From positions 124,001 to 188,000 of the forward strand of contig UBWZ01000013.1 of NCBI GenBank assembly GCA_900469345.1: a stretch of DNA of 64,000 nt, read 5' to 3'. This document shows positions 15,657-23,638 of this stretch, one piece after another. Made by a program: the position numbers and the translations under genes. This stretch comes from Hyphomicrobiales bacterium (GTDB lineage: Bacteria > Pseudomonadota > Alphaproteobacteria > Rhizobiales > Rhizobiaceae). Within the stretch, counting starts at the first letter, position 1, and each line of letters starts with the position of its first letter. Below the pieces are notes generated by a model that worked only from the letters and a program-made list of their open reading frames with translations, was not told where the DNA came from and searched no databases.

Positions 15657-16391
15657 ATGACCACGTACTTGCAAGGCAAAGTGGCCGTGATAACGGCAGC
15701 CGGACAGGGGATCGGACGAGCGAGCGCTCTAGCGTTCGCGGCCGCAGGCGCCAAGGTCTGGGCCACCGACGTCAACGAAGGCGCACTGGAGACCTTCGCG
15801 GGCGAGGCAAATATTCAGACCAAGCGGCTGGATGTGCTGGACGCCGCCGCCGTATCGGCCTTCTTCGAAAAGCTCGGCCCGGTTGACGTCCTATTCAACT
15901 GCGCAGGCGTCGTGCATGGCGGAACCGTTATGGAGATGGCCGATGCCGATCTCGATTTTGCCCTCAATCTCAACGTGCGCGCCATGATCCGAACCATTCG
16001 TGCAGTGTTGCCGGGCATGCTGGAGCGTGGCGATGGCTCGATCGTCAACATGGCGTCTATCGCCTCAAGCGCCAAGGGCGTGCCAAACCGCTGCGCCTAT
16101 GGCGTCAGCAAGGCTGCGGTCATCGGGCTCACGAAATCCGTCGCGGCTGACTATGTGACCAAAGGCATCCGCTGCAATGCGATCTGCCCCGGCACGGTCG
16201 AAAGCCCGTCGCTGCAAGAGCGGATGCGCGCCCAGGGCAATTACGACGAGGCCCGCGCCGCCTTCATCGCGCGACAGCCGATGGGCCGTCTCGGCACGCC
16301 CGAAGAGATTGCAGACCTCGCCGTTTATCTCGCCGGCGCCACCTATACGACGGGGCAGGCCTACGGCATTGATGGCGGCTGGTCGATCTGA
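15657..16391 (+). CDS. SDR-family 2-keto-3-deoxy-L-fuconate dehydrogenase
   Basis: The protein has 244 residues with a classical short-chain dehydrogenase pattern. The cofactor loop is VITAAGQGIGRASA (TxxGxGIG type with Ala for the first Gly), with NCAG at 81-84, catalytic Ser about 134 in NMASIASS, and Tyr148/Lys152 in CAYGVSKAA. The end GIDGGWSI is usual for SDRs. The TAAGQGIGRA cofactor loop recurs in 2-keto-3-deoxy-L-fuconate and BDH2-like dehydrogenases. It would oxidise C4 of 2-keto-3-deoxy-L-fuconate to the 2,4-diketo acid. It lies between the lactonase and the FAH hydrolase, which matches pathway logic. Confidence 0.9.
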   Translation: MTTYLQGKVAVITAAGQGIGRASALAFAAAGAKVWATDVNEGALETFAGEANIQTKRLDVLDAAAVSAFFEKLGPVDVLFNCAGVVHGGTVMEMADADLDFALNLNVRAMIRTIRAVLPGMLERGDGSIVNMASIASSAKGVPNRCAYGVSKAAVIGLTKSVAADYVTKGIRCNAICPGTVESPSLQERMRAQGNYDEARAAFIARQPMGRLGTPEEIADLAVYLAGATYTTGQAYGIDGGWSI

Positions 16392-16419
16392 CCCCTGATT
16401 TTATTGAAAGGACAACAGC

Positions 16420-17265
16420 ATGAAATTCCTGCGTTACGGACCCATTGGAAGCGAAAAGCCCGGCGTTCTCGATGCCGACGGCAAGATCCGGGATCTCTCC
16501 GGCCACCTTGGCGACCTCTCCGGCGCGTCGCTTGACCCGACAGCGCTGGCAAAGCTTGCAAGCGTCGATCCAACGACGCTCCCGCTCGTCGAAGGTTCGC
16601 CGCGGATCGGCGCCTGCGTCGCCGGCACGGGCAAGTTCATCTGCATCGGCCTCAACTATTCCGACCATGCCGCCGAGACCGGCGCCACCGTGCCGCCGGA
16701 GCCGGTGATCTTCATGAAGGCGACATCGGCCATCGTCGGCCCCAACGACAACGTCGTCATTCCGCGTGGCTCGCAGAAGACGGACTGGGAAGTCGAACTG
16801 GGCGTGGTGATCGGCAAGACTGCAAAGTACGTCTCGGAAGCAGACGCCATGGATTACGTGGCCGGCTACTGCGTTTCGCATGACGTGTCCGAGCGCGCCT
16901 TCCAGAGCGAACGGTCCGGCCAATGGACCAAGGGCAAGTCCTGCGACACGTTCGGTCCGATCGGCCCGTGGCTGGTCACCAAGGACGAGGTTGCCGATCC
17001 GCAGAACCTTTCCATGTGGCTGAAGGTCAACGGCGAAAGCATGCAGAACGGCTCCTCGAAGACCATGGTCTACGGCGTCGCCTTCCTGGTCTCCTACCTG
17101 TCGCAGTTCATGTCGCTGCATCCGGGCGACGTTATCTCGACCGGTACGCCCCCCGGCGTCGGCCTCGGCATGAAGCCGCAGCGCTTCCTCAAGGCTGGCG
17201 ACGTCGTGGAACTCGGAATCGAGGGCCTCGGCAGCCAGACCCAGACCTTCGTCGCCGACGTCTAA
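16420..17265 (+). CDS. FAH-family 2,4-diketo-3-deoxy-L-fuconate hydrolase
   Basis: This 281-residue protein belongs to the fumarylacetoacetate hydrolase superfamily. The metal-site motif is in TDWEVELGVVIG (E-x-E) with a further acidic residue upstream. CIGLNYSDHAAETG, KATSAIVGPNDNVVIP and DVISTGTPPGVGLGM are family landmarks. In non-phosphorylating L-fucose catabolism this enzyme cleaves the 2,4-diketo acid to pyruvate and L-lactate. Homologues are often mislabelled ureidoglycolate lyase. ATG 16420 is preceded by AAAGGACAACAGC. Its place right after the SDR and before the dehydratase completes the pathway. Confidence 0.9.
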   Translation: MKFLRYGPIGSEKPGVLDADGKIRDLSGHLGDLSGASLDPTALAKLASVDPTTLPLVEGSPRIGACVAGTGKFICIGLNYSDHAAETGATVPPEPVIFMKATSAIVGPNDNVVIPRGSQKTDWEVELGVVIGKTAKYVSEADAMDYVAGYCVSHDVSERAFQSERSGQWTKGKSCDTFGPIGPWLVTKDEVADPQNLSMWLKVNGESMQNGSSKTMVYGVAFLVSYLSQFMSLHPGDVISTGTPPGVGLGMKPQRFLKAGDVVELGIEGLGSQTQTFVADV

Positions 17266-17298
17266 TCCGGCGCAAACTGCAATCACGAAAGGCCGTCC

Positions 17299-18588
17299 AT
17301 GACCCGTATCACTGATCTGCGCGTCTTCGACCTGCGCTTCCCGACCTCGGCCAGCCTGGACGGTTCGGACGCGATGAACCCGGATCCGGATTATTCGGCG
17401 GCCTATGTGATCCTCGATACCGATCGCGAAGGGATCGCCGGACACGGCCTGACCTTCACGATCGGGCGGGGCAACGATATCTGCTGCATGGCGATCGAAG
17501 CCATGCGGCATCTCGTCGTCGGCGCAGACCTCGACGAGGTTCGTGCAGCGCCGGGACGCTTCTGGCGGCACCTGACCGGCGACAGCCAGCTCCGCTGGAT
17601 CGGACCCGACAAGGGCGCCATGCATCTGGCGACGGGTGCAGTGGTCAATGCGCTCTGGGATGCCATGGCAAAGGAGGCCGGCATGCCGGTCTGGAAGCTC
17701 GTGTCCACCATGACGCCTGAGGAGATCGCGGACATCGTCGACTACCGCTATCTGACCGATGCCCTGACCCGGGACGAGGCGATCGAGATCCTGAAAAAGG
17801 CGGAGGCCGGCAAGGCCGAGCGCATGGAGATCCTCGAGCGCGAGGGCTATGCCTGCTACACGACCTCGGCCGGGTGGCTGGGCTATGGCGACGAGAAGCT
17901 GCGACGTCTCGCCCAGGAGGCGATCGATGCCGGCTTCAACCACATCAAGATGAAGGTCGGTCGCGACCTGGAGGACGACATCCGGCGGTTGACGATCGCC
18001 CGCGAGGTGATCGGCCCGGACCGCTACCTGATGATCGACGCCAACCAGGTCTGGGAGGTCGGTCAGGCGATCGACTGGGTCAAGCAACTGGCCTTCGCCA
18101 AGCCTTTCTTCATCGAGGAGCCGACAAGCCCGGACGACGTGGCCGGTCACCGCAAGATTCGCGACGCCATTGCTCCGGTCAAGGTCGCGACCGGCGAGAT
18201 GTGCCAGAACCGCATCATGTTCAAGCAGTTCATCGCCGAGGGGGCGATCGATATCGTGCAGATCGATAGCTGCCGCATGGGAGGCCTCAACGAAGTGCTC
18301 GCAGTCCTGCTGATAGCGGCGAAATACGGCAAGCCCGTTTGGCCGCATGCGGGCGGCGTCGGCCTTTGCGAATACGTGCAGCACCTGTCGATGATCGATT
18401 ACATCGCTGTGTCGGGCACCAAGGAGGGCCGCGTGATCGAGTTTGTCGACCACCTGCACGAGCACTTCCTCGATCCCTGCATTATCAAGGACGCCGCCTA
18501 CATGCCGCCGTCCCGCCCGGGCTTTTCCATCGAGATGAAGCCGCAGTCGATTGCGGCCTATACCCACGGGCAGCAAAAGGCAGCCTGA
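17299..18588 (+). CDS. L-fuconate dehydratase (enolase superfamily)
   Basis: This 429-residue protein is close to full length for the family. Catalytic residues sit where expected: Lys217/Lys219 in HIKMKVGRD, Asp247 and Asn249 in MIDANQVW, Glu273 in FFIEEPTSPDD, Glu300 in VATGEMCQNR, Asp323 in IVQIDSCRMGG and His350 in VWPHAGGVGLCEYVQH. This order and spacing, one residue off the Xanthomonas L-fuconate dehydratase numbering as I know it, make the call strong. It dehydrates L-fuconate to 2-keto-3-deoxy-L-fuconate using Mg2+. It is the last gene of the operon and ends at a convergent terminator. Confidence 0.95.
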   Translation: MTRITDLRVFDLRFPTSASLDGSDAMNPDPDYSAAYVILDTDREGIAGHGLTFTIGRGNDICCMAIEAMRHLVVGADLDEVRAAPGRFWRHLTGDSQLRWIGPDKGAMHLATGAVVNALWDAMAKEAGMPVWKLVSTMTPEEIADIVDYRYLTDALTRDEAIEILKKAEAGKAERMEILEREGYACYTTSAGWLGYGDEKLRRLAQEAIDAGFNHIKMKVGRDLEDDIRRLTIAREVIGPDRYLMIDANQVWEVGQAIDWVKQLAFAKPFFIEEPTSPDDVAGHRKIRDAIAPVKVATGEMCQNRIMFKQFIAEGAIDIVQIDSCRMGGLNEVLAVLLIAAKYGKPVWPHAGGVGLCEYVQHLSMIDYIAVSGTKEGRVIEFVDHLHEHFLDPCIIKDAAYMPPSRPGFSIEMKPQSIAAYTHGQQKAA

Positions 18589-18604
18589 CCGGGCGATCAA
18601 GAGA

Positions 18605-18627
18605 AAGGGCGCGAACGCCGCGCCCTT
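18605..18627. terminator. Bidirectional terminator between convergent operons
   Basis: A perfect 9-base-pair stem AAGGGCGCG / CGCGCCCTT with a 5-base loop lies between the fuconate dehydratase stop (18588) and the UxaA-like stop (18637). Additional CGATC/GATCG pairing flanks it. It can end transcription from both sides, though U-tracts are short. Confidence 0.65.
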
Positions 18628-18636
18628 CGATCGTCC

Positions 18637-20163
18637 TTACATCACCGCACCGATCTGCCAGGGCACGAATTCGTTGCGGCCGTAGCCGAGCGCTTCGGAT
18701 TTCGAGGGCTGGCCGGAGGCAACGGCCATAACGGTCTCGAAGATTTCCCGTCCCTTGTCCTCCAGCGAAACGCCGTCGATGATGTCGCCGCAGTTGATGT
18801 CCATGTCGTCGGGCATGCGGGCATAGAGTTCGCTGTTGGTGGCAAGCTTGATCGAGGGCACCGGCTTGCAGCCATAGGCCGAGCCGCGACCGGTGGTAAA
18901 GCACAGCACATTGGCGCCGCCAGCGACCTGGCCGGTCGCAGCGACCGGATCGTAACCGGGCGTGTCCATGTAGACGAACCCCTTGCGGTCGATCCGCTCT
19001 GCATAGCGGTAGACGCCTCGCAGGGTGGAGTTGCCGCCCTTGGCCACCGCACCCAGCGACTTTTCGAGAATGGTGGTGAGCCCGCCCGCCTTGTTCCCCG
19101 GGGATGGGTTGTTGTTCATCTCCCCGCCATTGCGCTGGCAGTATTCCTCCCACCAGTGGATGAGATCGACGATCTTCTGGCCGATTTCGACGCTCTCTGC
19201 ACGGCGGGTCAGAAGATGCTCCGCACCGTAGATCTCCGGGGTTTCGGACAGAATCGCGGTGCCGCCCTGGCGCACCAGCATATCGGCGGCAACGCCAAGC
19301 GCCGGATTGGCCGTCATGCCTGAATAGCCGTCCGAGCCGCCGCACTGCAGCGCCAGCGTCAATTCGGAGGCGGGCAGCGGCTCGCGGATCGAACGCGCCA
19401 CGAAGGGCAGCATTTCCTTGATACGGGCAACGCCTGCTTCCACAGCCTTGCGGGTACCGCCGATCTCCTGGATGGTCAGCGACTGGAAGTGGTCGCCCTC
19501 GGCGATCTTGTAGGTGTCCTTCATCCGGGGAATCTGGAACACCTCGCATCCCAGGCCGACCAAGAGCGTCGCCGCAAAGTTGGGATGGCTGGCATAGCCC
19601 CACTGGGTGCGCGACAGCACGTCGAAGGCCTCGCCCTTGCCCGCCATGCCGCAGCCCTGGCCGTGCGGTAGCGGCACGACGCCGTCGATGTTCGGATAAT
19701 CGTCGAGAATTCCCGAGCGGTTGATCTCGTCCGCGACGTAGTCGACGACCGTGGCGGAACAGTTCACCGACGACAGGATGCCGATGTAGTTGCGAGTGCC
19801 GGCGCGTCCATCGGCCCGGCGGAAGCCTTCGAAGAAGGCCGGTATTTCGCCCTGCCGCAGGCCTTCAAAAGGCGCCGCTTCCGCCGCAAAGGCATAGTCT
19901 CGGGTAAAGTCCTCACCCATGGTGACGTTCTTTTCGTGGACCCATTCGCCCGGCTGGATGTCGACCGAGGCAAAGCCGATCACCTGGCCGAACTTGCGGA
20001 TCGGCTCGCCGCGCGGAATGGGTCGGCTGGCAGCCTTGTGGCCGCGCGGGATGCGGGATGCCGCGACGATCTCGTTCTCAACCGGCGAGCCAGCCGGGAG
20101 GTCGGCAATTGCCACCACGACATTGTCCAGCGGGTTGAGGCGCAGGGTCTTCTTTGCAAACAT
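18637..20163 (-). CDS. UxaA-family dehydratase (altronate/galactarate dehydratase type)
   Basis: The protein has 508 residues. An N-terminal SAF domain (about 1-85: NVVVAIADLPAGSPV ... PIPRGEPIRKFGQVIG) is followed by the UxaA catalytic domain with GRAGTRNYIGILSSVNCSATV, LPHGQGCGMAGKGEAF and HPNFAATLLVGLGCE. It dehydrates an aldonate or aldarate, giving 2-keto-3-deoxygluconate if the substrate is D-altronate. The start is ATG 20163, with GGAGG seven bases upstream; a TTG at 20169 is less likely. It is two bases from the upstream zinc dehydrogenase, so the pair forms one operon. Altronate versus galactarate cannot be settled by eye. Confidence 0.88.
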   Translation of the reverse strand: MFAKKTLRLNPLDNVVVAIADLPAGSPVENEIVAASRIPRGHKAASRPIPRGEPIRKFGQVIGFASVDIQPGEWVHEKNVTMGEDFTRDYAFAAEAAPFEGLRQGEIPAFFEGFRRADGRAGTRNYIGILSSVNCSATVVDYVADEINRSGILDDYPNIDGVVPLPHGQGCGMAGKGEAFDVLSRTQWGYASHPNFAATLLVGLGCEVFQIPRMKDTYKIAEGDHFQSLTIQEIGGTRKAVEAGVARIKEMLPFVARSIREPLPASELTLALQCGGSDGYSGMTANPALGVAADMLVRQGGTAILSETPEIYGAEHLLTRRAESVEIGQKIVDLIHWWEEYCQRNGGEMNNNPSPGNKAGGLTTILEKSLGAVAKGGNSTLRGVYRYAERIDRKGFVYMDTPGYDPVAATGQVAGGANVLCFTTGRGSAYGCKPVPSIKLATNSELYARMPDDMDINCGDIIDGVSLEDKGREIFETVMAVASGQPSKSEALGYGRNEFVPWQIGAVM

Positions 20164-20165
20164 GA

Positions 20166-21176
20166 TCAAACCTCCAGGATAGCCTTGATGACGCCGGCCT
20201 CGGGCTTCAGCCAGTCGGTGAACAGCGTCACCGCATCTTCCAGGCGGCCGCGATGGGTGTTGAGCGCGCGGGTCGGCACCCGGCCTGCCTCGATCTGGCG
20301 AACCACTTCGGCAAAATCGTCCGGCTGGGCGTTGCGGCTGGCGATCAGGGTCGCCTCGCGCTTGTGGAACTCCGGGTCCGCAAAGGTAATGTCCTGACGC
20401 ACCACCGACAGCAGCACGTAGCGGGCACCATGCGCGAGAAAATTGAAGCCGCGCTCGATCGGCGTCGCATTGCCGGTCGCGTCGATCACCACGTCATACC
20501 ATTCGCCGCCCGTCTGGCGCTCAGCTTCGGCCTCGGCGTCTGTATCGGCCATGATCGTCGCGTCGGCGCCGAGCCGCTCGACGGCAAATGCAAGCCTGTC
20601 AGCGCGCGTGTCCATTACCGTCACATGGGCGCCGCGAGCCTTGGCAAAGATGATTGCCGACATGCCGATCGGACCCGATCCGGTCACCAGCACGCGGTCG
20701 GCGGCGGTAAGATTGCCGCGCTTGACGCCATGCGCGCCGATCGCGAGGAACTCGATCATGGCGGCATCCTCAAGCGGGATGCTACCCGTCGCCACAACAT
20801 TCTGCTCCGGGACGGACACGTAATCCGCCATGCCGCCATCGCAGTGGACGCCCAGCACGCGAATATTGCGGCAGGCATTGGTCAGGCCCTTGCGACAGGC
20901 CTGGCAGGTGCCGCAGGAGAGATAGGGAACGATGTAGACGGGATCTCCCTGCTTGAAGGTGCTTCCGGCGCCGGTTTCCGCCACCGTGCCGGACAGTTCG
21001 TGTCCCATCACGCGCGGGTATTCGAGGAAGGGGTGCTTGCCGCCGAAGATGTGGAAGTCCGTTCCGCAGATCCCGACATGGCGGATGCGCACCAGGACCT
21101 CGCCCTCGGCCCGCACCGGCACCGGCCGGTCGACCACCGAAAGCCTGCCCGGTTTGTTGCAAAGTAGCGCCTTCAT
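20166..21176 (-). CDS. Zinc-dependent MDR dehydrogenase, probable L-galactonate/L-gulonate 5-dehydrogenase
   Basis: The 336-residue medium-chain dehydrogenase has the catalytic zinc site in GICGTDFHIFGGKHPFLEYPRVMGHELSG (split: Cys in GICGTD, His-Glu in GHE). The structural zinc cysteines are in SCGTCQACRKGLTNAC, and the Rossmann motif is VLVTGSGPIGMSA. It resembles E. coli LgoD (YjjN), which oxidises L-galactonate at C5 to D-tagaturonate; related enzymes act on L-gulonate. Pairing with a UxaA dehydratase fits the tagaturonate-altronate branch. ATG 21176 has GAGGAG six bases upstream. It diverges from a double-winged-helix regulator that likely controls it. Confidence 0.85.
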   Translation of the reverse strand: MKALLCNKPGRLSVVDRPVPVRAEGEVLVRIRHVGICGTDFHIFGGKHPFLEYPRVMGHELSGTVAETGAGSTFKQGDPVYIVPYLSCGTCQACRKGLTNACRNIRVLGVHCDGGMADYVSVPEQNVVATGSIPLEDAAMIEFLAIGAHGVKRGNLTAADRVLVTGSGPIGMSAIIFAKARGAHVTVMDTRADRLAFAVERLGADATIMADTDAEAEAERQTGGEWYDVVIDATGNATPIERGFNFLAHGARYVLLSVVRQDITFADPEFHKREATLIASRNAQPDDFAEVVRQIEAGRVPTRALNTHRGRLEDAVTLFTDWLKPEAGVIKAILEV

Positions 21177-21234
21177 CCTGTCCTCCTCTTGCCCTTGTTC
21201 TTTTTGGATAAAAGACATTGGCTAGGCTGGCAAA

Positions 21235-21271
21235 CTGTTTTTTAATGATAAAGAGCAGGTGTAAAAAACAG
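21235..21271. promoter_or_regulatory. Wide inverted repeat, candidate operator of the adjacent GntR regulator
   Basis: Two perfect 10-base arms, CTGTTTTTTA (21235-21244) and TAAAAAACAG (21262-21271), are separated by 17 bases in the divergent gap. No terminator is needed here. The AT-rich arms 27 bases centre to centre suit a regulator with two DNA-binding heads per monomer. Confidence 0.6.
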
Positions 21272-22210
21272 GTGCCGAAAGTTCGGCTGCCCACAGTTTC
21301 GAAGGCGCTCAGCGTGAAGACAAAGACGGTTTACAAGCGGACCTACAACCAGAGTCTTGACCTGCTCGGGCAGATGAAGCCGGGGCAGGTGCTTGCTTCC
21401 GAACCGGTGATGGCGGTGAAACTGGGCGTCAGCCGGACGACCGTGCGCGCCGTGATGGCAGAGCTCCTGCGCCGCGGGATGGTGGTGATCGAAGGCCGCA
21501 GCAAGCTTCTCGCGCGGGGACCGCGTCGCAGCGACTATCTGGCGGGGGGCGATCTGGAGCCGCTCACGGATCGCGTGGAGCGGCAGTTCATGGCGTGGAT
21601 GGTGGGGCCCGACTGCAGCCCAGGCCACGTGGTGAACGGGCTGGATCTGGCGCGGCAGTTCGGCGTCTCGACCTCCTCGGTGCGCGATTGCCTTAATCGG
21701 TTCAGCCTGTTCGGCCTGCTCGAAAAGCAGAGCAATGGCCGCTGGCGTGCACGCGGCCTGACAGTGGATTTCGTGGCCGAGCTGTTCGACATGCGCGAGG
21801 TCATGGAATTCCGCGCGGTGGAGCGTTTCGTCGCCTTGCCGGCCGATCATCCCGCCTGGCAGGAGCTGGCGCTGCTCAGCGACGAGCACGAGGCGCTTCT
21901 TTTCGATCTTGAACGGCGATACCGCGAGTTTTCCGACCTCGACCACCGTTTCCACCGGCTGATCGGCAGCGTCGCGCCCAACCGGTTCTTCGGCAATATC
22001 CAGGGCGTCATGTCGCTGATCTTCCACTACCACTACCAGTGGAACAAGAAGGACGAGCGGTTGCGCAACGAGATCGCCGTCAAGGAGCACCTCGCCTATA
22101 TCGCCGGATTGCAAAGCGGCGATCCGGCTGCAGCGCTAGGTGCCTGCCGGCTCCACCTGGAGACGGCAAGGACGACCATGCTGGATTCGATCGTCGTCTC
22201 GCCGTCTTGA
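21245..22210 (+). CDS. GntR-family regulator with two winged-helix domains and an FCD domain
   Basis: The protein has about 321 residues. The first winged helix is YKRTYNQSLDLLGQMK ... LGVSRTTVRAVMAELLRRGMV. A second follows at FMAWMVGPDCSPGHVVNGLDLARQFGVSTSSVRDCLNRFSLFGLLEK with wing SNGRWRARG. Then comes a helical FCD effector domain (EFRAVERFVAL ... DLDHRFHRLIGSVAPN). FadR-type regulators normally have only one winged helix. The start is uncertain: ATG 21245 has no ribosome site and lies inside the candidate operator, while GTG 21314, just before the first helix, is preceded by GAAGG. It probably regulates the divergent galactonate-type operon. Confidence 0.85.
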   Translation: MIKSRCKKQVPKVRLPTVSKALSVKTKTVYKRTYNQSLDLLGQMKPGQVLASEPVMAVKLGVSRTTVRAVMAELLRRGMVVIEGRSKLLARGPRRSDYLAGGDLEPLTDRVERQFMAWMVGPDCSPGHVVNGLDLARQFGVSTSSVRDCLNRFSLFGLLEKQSNGRWRARGLTVDFVAELFDMREVMEFRAVERFVALPADHPAWQELALLSDEHEALLFDLERRYREFSDLDHRFHRLIGSVAPNRFFGNIQGVMSLIFHYHYQWNKKDERLRNEIAVKEHLAYIAGLQSGDPAAALGACRLHLETARTTMLDSIVVSPS

Positions 22211-22222
22211 GAGGGATAAGGC

Positions 22223-23638
22223 CTAAGCCGTTTCCCAGCTCTTCATCTCGGCGTTGACGCGGTCACGCCAGGCGCGGGCCTCCATCAGCTCGCGGGGAAA
22301 CAGGCCCTCGATCTTGAAGAAGGGTGCAGACGGTTCGTCGATATCGCGTTCGCCCGCTGCCGCGACAAGCTCCTCCCGCCGCGGATTGTTGCAGTCCATC
22401 CGGCGCCGCAGCGAGGCGAGCCAGACGCCGACCGCCTTGGCGAAGACCGCGCCGTCGCTGCCTGCCGCAAGCGCATCGACCGTCGGGCTGAGAATGCGCT
22501 GCGGCAGTTTCTGGCTCGTATCCATGGCGATCTGAACCGTGCGGTGGGCGATGCGCGGATTGGCGAACCGCTCCAGCAATTGCCGGATATAGGCGTCGAG
22601 GTCGATTCCTGGAACCGGATCGAGCGTCGTCACTGCCGCCTGCATGTGCTGCTTAGCCTGCGCGGCGAGCGCCGGGACAGCCATCACGTCGCGCACGTAT
22701 TCCAGACCGTGCAGCAGCCCCAGATGGGCGACCAACGTATGGGCGCCGTTCAGGAGCCGCAGCTTCATCTTCTCGTAGGGCTCGACATTCTCTACGAGCA
22801 GCGCGCCGCCCGCTTCCCAGGCCGGACGTCCTGTCACGAAACGATCCTCGATAATCCACTGGATGAAGGGTTCGGTCTCGATCGCCAGCCGGTCCTCGGC
22901 GCCGAGAAGCGCTGCTGCCCGTGCCCTTGTCTCGTCGGTTGCGGCAGGCACGATCCGGTCGACCATGCTGCAGGGAAACTCTCCAAGCTCGGCGATCCAT
23001 CGGGCAAGATCCGGGTCGCGGTGCTCGGCCATTTCCAGCACCAGCTTGCGCACCACGCGACCATTGGACGGCAGGTTGTCGCAGCAAAGAACGGTGAAGG
23101 GCGGCACGTCGCGGGCGCGCCGAAGCGCCAGCCCCTCGACCAGAAATCCGACGGCCCCGACCGGCGCATGCGGGTTTTGAAGATCGTTGGCGACGGCCGG
23201 ATGCGCGGGGTCAAGTCCGCCGCTGACCGGATGCAGCCCGTAGGCTTTCTCGGACACGGTGAGGGTGACGATCCGGATCTGCGGATCGGCAAGGTACGCC
23301 AGAACCTGGTCGCGTTGCTCGGCCGCGCAGATCCAGTCTATCGTCGCGCCGATCACTTCCGCGCGGTCTCCGTCCGGCTCGCCGACGAGCACCGAATACA
23401 GTCCGTCCTGCTCGGCGAGCGCCTGAACCGGTTCGGGCGAGCGCAGGTTGACGGCAATGATGCCCCAAGGGCCGAACTGCGCCTGCAACGCGCGCTGGGT
23501 GTAGACGGCCTGGTGGGCGCGGTGGAAGGCGCCGAGACCCATGTGGACGATACCGGGGGAGAGGTCGGCGCGGTCATAGCCGGGCGCCCGCACGGAGGCG
23601 GGCAGCGCAACAGCGTTCGAAAGTCGGGGCAAGGTCAT
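22223..23638 (-). CDS. uxuB: Fructuronate reductase (mannitol dehydrogenase family)
   Basis: This 471-residue protein has the polyol dehydrogenase pattern: SPGIVHMGLGAFHRAHQAVY near the N-terminus, VLCCDNLPSNG, MVDRIVPAATDE, and the catalytic KMKLRLLNGAHTLVAHLG segment with Lys, Asn and His. The family reduces D-fructuronate to D-mannonate (UxuB) or acts on tagaturonate or mannitol. Adjacency to a mannonate dehydratase, with the start overlapping its stop (TGATG), makes UxuB the best reading. It is the last gene of a minus-strand operon beginning with a TRAP importer. It ends 12 bases from the convergent GntR gene. Confidence 0.9.
   Translation of the reverse strand: MTLPRLSNAVALPASVRAPGYDRADLSPGIVHMGLGAFHRAHQAVYTQRALQAQFGPWGIIAVNLRSPEPVQALAEQDGLYSVLVGEPDGDRAEVIGATIDWICAAEQRDQVLAYLADPQIRIVTLTVSEKAYGLHPVSGGLDPAHPAVANDLQNPHAPVGAVGFLVEGLALRRARDVPPFTVLCCDNLPSNGRVVRKLVLEMAEHRDPDLARWIAELGEFPCSMVDRIVPAATDETRARAAALLGAEDRLAIETEPFIQWIIEDRFVTGRPAWEAGGALLVENVEPYEKMKLRLLNGAHTLVAHLGLLHGLEYVRDVMAVPALAAQAKQHMQAAVTTLDPVPGIDLDAYIRQLLERFANPRIAHRTVQIAMDTSQKLPQRILSPTVDALAAGSDGAVFAKAVGVWLASLRRRMDCNNPRREELVAAAGERDIDEPSAPFFKIEGLFPRELMEARAWRDRVNAEMKSWETA

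Noticed and set aside
16264..18600. A very long minus-strand open frame (778 codons) opposite the SDR, FAH and fuconate dehydratase genes
   Set aside because: It is antisense to three genes with clear catalytic motifs. Its translation is rich in Asp, Arg, Gly and His with no fold-like pattern, as expected for a stop-poor shadow in high-GC DNA.
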